A stretch of 64,000 bases of DNA from positions 868,001 through 932,000 of the forward strand of contig NZ_CP071872.1 of assembly GCF_022647665.1 (NCBI RefSeq). Reading direction: 5' to 3'. Position 1 is the first letter of the stretch; each line of letters begins with the position of its first letter. Shown here piece by piece: positions 1 through 7,514 of the stretch. This DNA is from Streptomyces formicae. GTDB taxonomy: Bacteria; Actinomycetota; Actinomycetes; Streptomycetales; Streptomycetaceae. The notes beneath the pieces are model-generated. The model searched no databases and was not told the DNA's origin. It saw only the letters and a list, made by a program, of their open reading frames with translations. Both the position numbers and the translations under genes were made by a program.

Positions 1-911
1 GTCTCGGCGTGCTGAACCTCGAGGGTCTGTGGACCCGCTACGAGGACCCGCAGCCGCTGCTCGACGAGATCGCGGAGCTGCCCACGGAGTCCGCGACCCG
101 CCGCCTCCAGGAGATCTACGCAGCGCCGATCAAGGAGGAGCTGATCGCGCAGCGCCTGAAGGAGGTGCGCGACTCGGGCGTCGTCACGGCCGCCGCGCTC
201 TCCCCGCAGCGCACCGCCCAGTTCTCCAAGACCGTCGTCGACGCGGGCGTGGACCTCTTCGTCATCCGCGGCACGACCGTCTCGGCCGAGCACGTCTCGG
301 GCGCCGCGGAGCCGCTGAACCTGAAGCAGTTCATCTACGAGCTCGACGTGCCCGTCATCGTCGGCGGCTGCGCGACGTACACCGCCGCGCTGCACCTGAT
401 GCGCACGGGCGCGGCCGGTGTCCTCGTCGGCTTCGGCGGCGGCGCCGCGCACACCACGCGCAACGTGCTGGGCATCCAGGTCCCGATGGCCACGGCGGTC
501 GCCGATGTCGCCGCCGCCCGCCGCGACTACATGGACGAGTCCGGCGGCCGGTACGTCCATGTGATCGCCGACGGCGGTGTCGGCTGGTCCGGCGACCTGC
601 CGAAGGCGATCGCCTGCGGCGCGGACGCCGTGATGATCGGCTCTCCGCTGGCCCGCGCCACGGACGCGCCCGGCCGCGGCCACCACTGGGGCATGGAGGC
701 CGTCCACGAGGACGTGCCGCGCGGCAAGCTGGTCGACCTCGGCATCGTCGGCACGACGGAGGAGATCCTCACCGGCCCGTCGCACAGCCCGGACGGCTCG
801 ATGAACTTCTTCGGCGCCCTGCGTCGCGCCATGGCGACGACCGGCTACAGCGAGCTCAAGGAGTTCCAGCGCGTCGAGGTGACCGTCGCGGACTCGCAGC
901 ACAAGCGCTGA
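1..911 (+). CDS. guaB3: GuaB3-type IMP dehydrogenase family protein, 3' part
   Basis: The reading frame is open from the first base (first whole codon at 3), so the true start lies upstream; about 302 residues are visible. The family is close to 370-380 residues, so roughly the first 70 residues are missing. The visible part has the phosphate-binding half of the IMP dehydrogenase/GMP reductase TIM barrel: a GAAGVLVGFGGG stretch and a later GGVGWSGDLPKAIACGADAVMIG stretch split over two strands of the barrel. GuaB3 is the actinobacterial paralogue that normally follows guaB2 and accompanies guanine nucleotide synthesis; guaA lies 20 kb downstream here. The substrate is not proven by sequence, and the partner guaB2 is outside the window. 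Confidence 0.9.
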   Translation, partial: LGVLNLEGLWTRYEDPQPLLDEIAELPTESATRRLQEIYAAPIKEELIAQRLKEVRDSGVVTAAALSPQRTAQFSKTVVDAGVDLFVIRGTTVSAEHVSGAAEPLNLKQFIYELDVPVIVGGCATYTAALHLMRTGAAGVLVGFGGGAAHTTRNVLGIQVPMATAVADVAAARRDYMDESGGRYVHVIADGGVGWSGDLPKAIACGADAVMIGSPLARATDAPGRGHHWGMEAVHEDVPRGKLVDLGIVGTTEEILTGPSHSPDGSMNFFGALRRAMATTGYSELKEFQRVEVTVADSQHKR

Positions 912-964
912 CGTCCTCGTAGGCAGGTTCGCGTCGTACGGATACCACCGGAGACACGACCGGA

Positions 965-1009
965 TACGACTGGGGCCCGGCACCCTCACGGTGCCGGGCC
1001 CCAGTCGTA
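965..1009. terminator. bidirectional hairpin terminator after guaB3
   Basis: A perfect 20 bp stem (965-984 with 990-1009) encloses a 5 nt loop. It sits between the stop of guaB3 and the stop of the convergent membrane-protein gene ending at 1019, so it can end transcription from both sides. Confidence 0.9.
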
Positions 1010-1018
1010 CGTCGGAGG

Positions 1019-1531
1019 TTACTCCGTGGCGGTGGCCTTCCTGGCACCGGCGAACGCGGCGACCGCGGCCAGGGCGAAGAAGACGAAGGTCATGAAGTCC
1101 TTGCTCTCGTTCCACGCCTGGGTCAGCAGCGAGAAGTTGTCGAGGACGATCTCGGTCGCGGAGACCTTGAGCTCCTTGGCGACGAGGATCGCGATGGCGA
1201 GGAGCTGCCCGGCGTAGACGGCTCCCAGGGAGAGCGCGGCGCTCACGACGGGCAGGAGCGGGTTGCGGCCGCCCAGCTTGGCGGCGGCGAAGCCGACCAG
1301 GAAGCCGACACCGATGGCGGCCCAGCCGATCTCGCGCTCGATCGCCCCGGCGACACCGCCGTAGACGCCGCCGGCGACGAGCGCGGCGACCAGGGCCGCG
1401 ACGAGGCCGAGAGGCAGGTTCTCGCGGACCGGCGCGGGCGCGGGAGCCGGCAGGGGCGCCGTGTCAGGGGCGTCGGGCGCGGCGGAGGTGGCGGCGAACG
1501 GGTTGCCGGACGGCGGTACGGACTGAGACAT
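1019..1531 (-). CDS. small integral membrane protein of unknown function
   Basis: A 170-residue protein. The first 40 residues are Pro/Ala-rich and presumably cytoplasmic; then come about four hydrophobic segments, the first rich in Ala/Gly/Val (around residues 40-60) and the last near the C-terminus before a short basic tail. The reading frame extends further upstream to 1576, but the ATG at 1531 is preferred because a GGGGGGAT ribosome-binding site stands just before it and the extra residues are not protein-like. It converges on guaB3 with the shared terminator between. I do not recognise a domain; function unknown. Confidence 0.8.
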   Translation of the reverse strand: MSQSVPPSGNPFAATSAAPDAPDTAPLPAPAPAPVRENLPLGLVAALVAALVAGGVYGGVAGAIEREIGWAAIGVGFLVGFAAAKLGGRNPLLPVVSAALSLGAVYAGQLLAIAILVAKELKVSATEIVLDNFSLLTQAWNESKDFMTFVFFALAAVAAFAGARKATATE

Positions 1532-1696
1532 ACGGGATCCCCCCACGGGACAAGGAAGCGCACGAATGTGCGACAAGTGGCGCTGGAGGCTAACACCCGG
1601 GTCCGACAGCGCACACCGGGATACCTGAAAGCCCGCCGTGGCCGGGTGGTCCGTTCTCCGCCAGGGCCGGGTGGTCCGTTCCCCGCAGTTCGCCGC

Positions 1697-2938
1697 CTAC
1701 AGCCGGTGCGCCGCGCCCGCCGGGGACGCGCCCCGGGTGTCCAGGAGCAGCTGGGCCTTCACGGCCAGGCCCTGGAGGTCGTAGGTGCGGTGGTGCTGGA
1801 GGAGGACCGTCAGGTCCGCGTTGGCCGCGGCCTCGTAGAGGGAGTCCGCGCGGGGTACAGGGCGGTCGCGGACCCGCCAGTCGAGGACGTACGGGTCGTG
1901 GTAGCTGACGGAGGCGCCCAGCTCCATCAGGCGCTGGGCGATCTCGGGCGCGGGGGAGTCCTGGAGGTCGGCGAGGTCCGGCTTGTACGTGATGCCGAGC
2001 AGCAGCACGCGGGCGCCGCGCGCGGACTTGCCGTGCTCGTTGAGGAGCGTGGCGCAGCGCTGGATGACGTACTGCGGCATGCGCTCGTTGATGTGGCCCG
2101 CCAGTTCGACCAGCCGCAGCGGCCGGTGCGGGCCGATCGTGTCGAGGGGGACCCCGTGGCCGCCGACGCCGGGCCCCGGGCGGAAGGCGTGGAAGCCGAA
2201 CGGCTTGGTCTCGGCGCAGCGGATGACGTCCCAGAGGTCGACCCCGAGCTCGTTGCAGAGCACCGCCATCTCGTTGACCAGGGCGATGTTGACGTGCCGG
2301 AAGTTGGTTTCCAGGAGCTTGACGGTCTCGGCCTCGCGCAGTCCGCGGGCGCGGACCACCTTGTCGGTGACGCGCCCGTAGAACGCCGCCGCCGATTCGG
2401 TGCAGGCGGGGGTGAGCCCGCCGATCACCTTCGGGGTGTTGGCGCAGGTGTGGCTGCGGTTGCCCGGGTCGAGCCGGCTGGGGGAGTACGCGAGGTGGAA
2501 GTCGCGGCCCGCGCGCAGCCCCGAGCCCTCCTCCAGAATCGGCCTGAGGTAACTCTCCGTAGTGCCCGGTGCGACCGCGGACTCCAGCAGCACGGTCATG
2601 TGCGGGCGCAGCCGCGCGGCCAGCGCACGGGCGGCGTCACCGACGGCGGTCAGATCCGGCGCGCGGTCCGCGCCGGGCGGGGTGGGCGCGCAGATGACGG
2701 CGGTGCGAACCCGGCCCAGCTCGGCCGGGTCGGTGGTCGGCCGGAAGCCCCCCGAGAGCATCCGGCGGATCTCGGAGGCGCTGAGCGAACCGTCCACCGG
2801 CGGGCGTCCGGCGGCGAGTTCGGCGACGGGCCGGGGGTCGGTGTCGTAGCCGACGGCTTTGATGCCGGCGGCCACGGCGGCCTGGGCGAGCGGCAGTCCG
2901 AGGTGGCCGAGTCCGATGACGGCGAGATCTGCGGGCAT
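1697..2938 (-). CDS. nucleotide-sugar dehydrogenase homologue lacking the catalytic cysteine
   Basis: This 413-residue protein matches the UDP-glucose/UDP-N-acetylmannosamine dehydrogenase family along its whole length: an N-terminal NAD-binding GLGHLGLP motif (residues 8-15), the central dimerisation helix and a C-terminal domain with GITYKPDLADLQDSPA. The family oxidises a sugar C6 alcohol to an acid through a thiohemiacetal on a cysteine in a GGHC(I/V)P motif. Here that motif reads GGHGVP: the cysteine position (codon 262, bases 2153-2155) is glycine. The usual ENTFR motif reads ETNFR, so the conserved asparagine is also changed. Start: ATG 2938 begins the Rossmann strand and follows a GGAAGGA site; an in-frame ATG at 2992 would add 18 residues. 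It is divergent from glpD. I infer a protein that binds nucleotide sugar or NAD but does not do the normal oxidation. Confidence 0.85.
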   Translation of the reverse strand: MPADLAVIGLGHLGLPLAQAAVAAGIKAVGYDTDPRPVAELAAGRPPVDGSLSASEIRRMLSGGFRPTTDPAELGRVRTAVICAPTPPGADRAPDLTAVGDAARALAARLRPHMTVLLESAVAPGTTESYLRPILEEGSGLRAGRDFHLAYSPSRLDPGNRSHTCANTPKVIGGLTPACTESAAAFYGRVTDKVVRARGLREAETVKLLETNFRHVNIALVNEMAVLCNELGVDLWDVIRCAETKPFGFHAFRPGPGVGGHGVPLDTIGPHRPLRLVELAGHINERMPQYVIQRCATLLNEHGKSARGARVLLLGITYKPDLADLQDSPAPEIAQRLMELGASVSYHDPYVLDWRVRDRPVPRADSLYEAAANADLTVLLQHHRTYDLQGLAVKAQLLLDTRGASPAGAAHRL

Positions 2939-3216
2939 GGCGGTGAACCGTCCTTCCCGGTAGCCGAAGCTCCCAGTAGCCGAAGGGGACATGGCCCGCA
3001 AGTCCTGTGGACAGAACGAGTCAGAACCAGCAGGGCACCATGTCACACTAGGCGTAAATATGACCGAAATACGGCATTGCGAGTCTCTGGCTGCCCGAGT
3101 GTTGTCCACAGGCGGTGGCTGAAGTCGGTGAGTGCGGACAGAATCGAGAGGGTGAGCGTGGGCTTTCCGGGCCCGCGCTCGGTGAGTCCGACCCACGGGG
3201 GCGACGGGAGGCAGTC

Positions 3217-4923
3217 GTGAGGACAGCGACACTGGGGCCTGCTCAGCGGGCCGAGGCGCTTGCCGCGATGGCGGAGCGTGAGCTGGACGTGCTGGTCGTC
3301 GGCGCGGGCGTGGTTGGTGCCGGCACGGCACTGGACGCCGCGACACGAGGACTCTCGACGGGTCTGGTCGAGGCCCGGGACTGGGCATCGGGCACCTCCA
3401 GCAGATCGAGCAAGCTCATCCACGGCGGGCTGCGCTATCTGGAGATGCTGGACTTCGCGCTGGTCCGGGAGGCCCTCAAGGAGCGCGGACTGCTGCTGGA
3501 GCGGCTCGCCCCCCATCTGGTCAAGCCCGTGCCGTTCCTCTATCCGCTCCAGCACAAGGGCTGGGAGCGGCTCTACGCGGGCTCGGGCGTCGCGCTGTAC
3601 GACGCGATGTCGGTCTCCTCGGGCCACGGCCGCGGGCTGCCCGTCCACCGCCACCTGTCCCGCAAGCACGCCCTTCAGGTCGCACCCTGCCTGAAGCGGG
3701 ACTCCCTGGTGGGCGCCTTGCAGTACTACGACGCCCAGATGGACGACGCCCGCTATGTCGCGACCCTGGTGCGCACGGCCGCGAGCTACGGCGCCCATGT
3801 CGCAAGCCGCGCACGCGTCATCGGCTTTCTGCGGGAGGGCGAGCGCGTCGTCGGCGCCCGTGTGCAGGACGTGGAGGCCGGCGGGGAGTACGAGATCCGG
3901 GCCAAGCAGATCGTCAACGCCACGGGGGTGTGGACGGACGACACCCAGGCCCTCATCGGCGAGCGCGGCCAGTTCCATGTCAGGGCGTCCAAGGGCATCC
4001 ATCTGGTCGTGCCCAAGGACCGGATCCATTCGACCACCGGGCTCATCCTGCGCACCGAGAAGTCGGTGCTCTTCGTCATCCCCTGGGGCCGCCACTGGAT
4101 CGTGGGGACGACGGACACCGACTGGGACCTCGACAAGGCCCATCCGGCGGCGTCCAGCGCCGACATCGACTATCTGCTGGAGCACGTCAACTCGGTGCTC
4201 GCGGTGCCGCTCGGCCGCGACGACGTGCAGGGGGTGTACGCGGGGCTGCGGCCGCTCCTCGCCGGCGAGTCGGACGCGACCAGCAAGCTCAGCCGCGAGC
4301 ACACGGTGGCCCATCCGGTCCCGGGGCTGGTCGTCGTCGCCGGCGGGAAGTACACGACGTACCGGGTGATGGCGAAGGACGCCGTGGACGAGGCGGTCCA
4401 CGGCCTGGACCAGCGCGTGGCGGCCTGTGTCACGGAGGACGTGCCGCTGCTCGGCGCCGAGGGCTACCGGGCGCTGTGGAACGCGCGAGCGAGGATCGCG
4501 GCGCGCACGGGCCTCCATGTCGCCCGGGTGGAGCATCTGCTCAACCGGTACGGCTCGATGACCGAGGAGCTGCTCGAACTCATCGCGGCAGACCCGCAGC
4601 TCGGTGAGCCGCTCACCGGGGCGGACGACTATCTGCGCGCCGAGGTCGTCTACGCCGCGTCGCACGAAGGAGCCCGCCATCTGGACGACGTCCTCACTCG
4701 GCGGACACGGATCTCGATCGAGACCTTCGACCGGGGCACGCGCTGTGCGCGCGAGTGCGCGGAGCTGATGGCGCCGGTGCTGGGGTGGGACAAGGAGCAC
4801 ATCGAGAAGGAGGTCGAGCACTACGAGAAGCGGGTCGAGGCGGAGCGCGAGTCCCAGCGCCAGCCGGACGACCTGACGGCGGACGCGGCCCGCCTGGGCG
4901 CACCGGACATCGTCCCGATCTGA
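3217..4923 (+). CDS. glpD: aerobic glycerol-3-phosphate dehydrogenase
   Basis: 568 residues, the usual length. It oxidises sn-glycerol 3-phosphate to dihydroxyacetone phosphate at the membrane with FAD and passes electrons to menaquinone. Visible marks are the FAD dinucleotide-binding GAGVVGAG near residue 29, the family signature SSRSSKLIHGGLRYLE just after it, and a C-terminal DAO_C domain with many acidic and basic residues. The GTG at 3217 is chosen because GGGAGG lies 5-10 nt upstream and the protein then begins with RTATLGP, as in relatives; the open frame runs back to 3115 without a good start. It stands alone: divergent from the sugar dehydrogenase homologue and followed by a 273 bp gap holding short GGTCCGGCTCG-like repeats (about 4950-5020). 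Confidence 0.95.
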   Translation: MRTATLGPAQRAEALAAMAERELDVLVVGAGVVGAGTALDAATRGLSTGLVEARDWASGTSSRSSKLIHGGLRYLEMLDFALVREALKERGLLLERLAPHLVKPVPFLYPLQHKGWERLYAGSGVALYDAMSVSSGHGRGLPVHRHLSRKHALQVAPCLKRDSLVGALQYYDAQMDDARYVATLVRTAASYGAHVASRARVIGFLREGERVVGARVQDVEAGGEYEIRAKQIVNATGVWTDDTQALIGERGQFHVRASKGIHLVVPKDRIHSTTGLILRTEKSVLFVIPWGRHWIVGTTDTDWDLDKAHPAASSADIDYLLEHVNSVLAVPLGRDDVQGVYAGLRPLLAGESDATSKLSREHTVAHPVPGLVVVAGGKYTTYRVMAKDAVDEAVHGLDQRVAACVTEDVPLLGAEGYRALWNARARIAARTGLHVARVEHLLNRYGSMTEELLELIAADPQLGEPLTGADDYLRAEVVYAASHEGARHLDDVLTRRTRISIETFDRGTRCARECAELMAPVLGWDKEHIEKEVEHYEKRVEAERESQRQPDDLTADAARLGAPDIVPI

Positions 4924-5196
4924 TCGCCACGATCCGGCCGTCATGATCCGGCTTGCCGCGGTCCGGCTCGCTGCGGTTCGGCTTGCGCGGTCCGGCTCGT
5001 ACCGATCCGACTCGTCCCGATTCCGGCGGTGGACGCCGGGCCGAATCTCCTTCCACAGGCCCGGCCTGACACACGGTGGACCCGGGAGACCTGCCGGTCC
5101 CGGAGTGAGAGAGAATGGGGGCTCTTCCAGGGCGGGTTACCGCATCGCGCGGTAGCGGCAGGCGCGGGCGAGGATCAGGGATCGCAGAGGGGACGC

Positions 5197-7338
5197 ATGT
5201 CGGAGGCGAAGCAGTCGCGGGACACGGCACCGGAGCCCCTGCGGGACACTGACCGGGACGCTGAGCGCCCCACGGCCAAGGGCTCTGACGAGGGCTCGGA
5301 GAAGCGCACAGACACAGACGCAGACACGAACACGGGCACGGGCGACGCGGGTACGGGCACGGACACCACCAAGGCCGCGGGCTCCGGTGCGGGCACGGGT
5401 GGGGGCGCGGTCCGGGGAGCGGTGAAGGCCGGGGCGGAGGGCCGGCTGCTGGCCGGGCGGTACCGGCTGGGAGGCGTGCTCGGCCGCGGCGGCATGGGCA
5501 CCGTGTGGCGGGCCGTCGACGAGACGCTCGGCCGCACGGTCGCCGTGAAGGAACTGCGGTTCCCCAACAGCATTGACGAGGACGAGAAGCGACGCCTCAT
5601 CACGCGCACGCTGCGCGAGGCGAAGGCGATCGCCCGGATCCGCAACAACGGCGCCGTGACGGTCTACGACGTGGTCGACGAGGACGACCGGCCCTGGATC
5701 GTCATGGAGCTCATCGAGGGCAAGTCGCTCGCCGAAGCCGTGCGCGAGGACGGCATCCTGACGCCCCGCCGGGCCGCCGAGGTCGGCCTCGCCATCCTCG
5801 ACGTGCTGCGCTCCGCGCACCGCGAGGGCATCCTGCACCGCGATGTGAAGCCGTCCAACGTGCTGATCGCGGAGGACGGACGGGTCGTGCTCACCGACTT
5901 CGGCATCGCCCAGGTCGAGGGCGACCCCTCCATCACCTCCACCGGCATGCTCGTCGGCGCGCCCTCGTACATCTCGCCGGAGCGCGCCCGCGGCCATCGC
6001 CCCGGACCGGCGGCCGATCTGTGGTCGCTGGGCGGGCTGTTGTACGCGAGCGTCGAGGGCTGCCCCCCGTACGACAAGGGCTCCGCGATCGCGACCCTGA
6101 CCGCCGTGATGACCGAGCCGCTCGACCCGCCGAAGAACGCCGGTCCGCTGGAGGAGGTCATCTACGGCCTGCTGGCGAAGGATCCGGCGCAGCGGCTCGA
6201 CGACGCGGGCGCGCGGGCGCTGCTCATGGACGTCGTCCACGCCCCGGAGCGGCCGGCCGAGCCGGAGCCGTCGGCCGAGGCGACCAGGGTGGTCGCGCTG
6301 CCGCCCGTTCCGCCGGAGCCCACCGCCCCGGCCGCACCGGCCGCCCCCGCCAAGGACGCGGCGGCCGAGCGCCTGCGCGGCGCCCTGCGTTCCGTGCGCA
6401 ACGCGGCGGCCGCGGCCGCCGCCTCGTCCGCGGCGAAGTCCGGACAGAGGTCCGAGCTGAGGTCGGAGCAGCGGTCCGAGCAGAAGGCCGCCGCTCCCGG
6501 GCGGCCCGCGTCGCCGCAGGGCACGGCCACGCGGCCGGCTCCCGTGCGGGCGCCGCTCACCGACGTGGTGCCCAGGCGCACGCTCGTGATCATCGCTGTC
6601 GTCGCGGTGCTCGCCGTCATCGCCACCGTGCTCGCCTTCGTCCTGGGCGACGACGGGACAGGCGGCAACCAGGGCAAGTCCACGGGCGGCACGACCGCTT
6701 CGGCCGGGACCGGATCCGATGGCGGGAGCAGCGGCAGCGGCAAGGACAAGGGCGACCAGGCCCAGGGCGACGACCCCGCCAAGGGCGGCGACGCGCAGGG
6801 CAGCGGCAGCGGCAGCGGCTCGGGCGGCACACGGCCGTCCGGCGGCCCGAAGACCAGTGACCCGGCGACCGGAGACGGCCTCCCGGCCGGCTACAAGCAG
6901 GTGAAGAACGACCAGTTCCGCTTCACCATGGCGATGCCGGAGAACTTCAGGCTCACCCGCATCGCGGGCCAGAACTCGGGCGGGATCTTCAGCGCGAACG
7001 GCGGATTCCCGCGCGTGCAGGTCGACTTCACCGGCAGTCCGGGGGACGACGCGGCCGCGGCCTGGTCGGCGGCGGTCTTCGCCGTCAAGAGCAGCAGCAA
7101 CGGCTACAAGCACCTCGGCATCAAGCCCGTCGAGTACAACGGCTACCCGACCGTCGCCGACTGGAGCTTCGAGCGCACCCAGAACGGCCAGCGCGTTCGC
7201 GTCCTCAACCGGGGCTTCAAGGTAGATGCCAGGCACGGCTACTCGATCATGGTCAGCTGCAAGGCGAGCGAGTGGAACGGCGCGGAGTGCAAGACGCTGC
7301 GCGATACGGCGTTCGCCACGTTCGCTCCCAAGGACTGA
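5197..7338 (+). CDS. membrane-anchored Ser/Thr protein kinase (first of four)
   Basis: 713 residues. After an acidic, Thr/Asp/Gly-rich N-terminal tail of about 85 residues comes a complete Hanks-type kinase domain (about 88-350): glycine loop GRGGMG, catalytic Lys118 in VAVKEL, HRD at 214-216 followed by KPSN, DFG at 234-236, and SPE in place of APE. An Ala/Pro-rich linker, one membrane helix (about 463-484), a Gly/Ser linker and an extracytoplasmic domain of about 180 residues follow. It should phosphorylate proteins on Ser/Thr inside the cell in response to something sensed outside. ATG 5197 is chosen after an AGAGGGGA site; the frame is open further upstream but not protein-like. Three related genes follow in the same direction. 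Confidence 0.92.
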   Translation: MSEAKQSRDTAPEPLRDTDRDAERPTAKGSDEGSEKRTDTDADTNTGTGDAGTGTDTTKAAGSGAGTGGGAVRGAVKAGAEGRLLAGRYRLGGVLGRGGMGTVWRAVDETLGRTVAVKELRFPNSIDEDEKRRLITRTLREAKAIARIRNNGAVTVYDVVDEDDRPWIVMELIEGKSLAEAVREDGILTPRRAAEVGLAILDVLRSAHREGILHRDVKPSNVLIAEDGRVVLTDFGIAQVEGDPSITSTGMLVGAPSYISPERARGHRPGPAADLWSLGGLLYASVEGCPPYDKGSAIATLTAVMTEPLDPPKNAGPLEEVIYGLLAKDPAQRLDDAGARALLMDVVHAPERPAEPEPSAEATRVVALPPVPPEPTAPAAPAAPAKDAAAERLRGALRSVRNAAAAAAASSAAKSGQRSELRSEQRSEQKAAAPGRPASPQGTATRPAPVRAPLTDVVPRRTLVIIAVVAVLAVIATVLAFVLGDDGTGGNQGKSTGGTTASAGTGSDGGSSGSGKDKGDQAQGDDPAKGGDAQGSGSGSGSGGTRPSGGPKTSDPATGDGLPAGYKQVKNDQFRFTMAMPENFRLTRIAGQNSGGIFSANGGFPRVQVDFTGSPGDDAAAAWSAAVFAVKSSSNGYKHLGIKPVEYNGYPTVADWSFERTQNGQRVRVLNRGFKVDARHGYSIMVSCKASEWNGAECKTLRDTAFATFAPKD

Positions 7339-7514
7339 CCAGGCCACGTATCGTGAGAGGTCGCGGACCGTACGCAGCCGCAAGAGTCCGGTGAACGACC
7401 GGAATTGACGGTTTCGTACGGTCTTCGGGACCGGGGGTGGCGAGTGAACCGAAGGGGCTTGAGCGCCCCGGAGGTGAACCGAGCCGAAGATCAGCGCGCT
7501 GCTGGGGAGGCGTC

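Noticed and set aside
1568..3220. A 550-codon plus-strand frame opposite the sugar dehydrogenase homologue
   Set aside because: The minus-strand frame has complete family motifs; the plus frame has no protein-like features.
3043..4944. A 633-codon minus-strand frame opposite glpD
   Set aside because: glpD is unambiguous and the antisense product is low-complexity.
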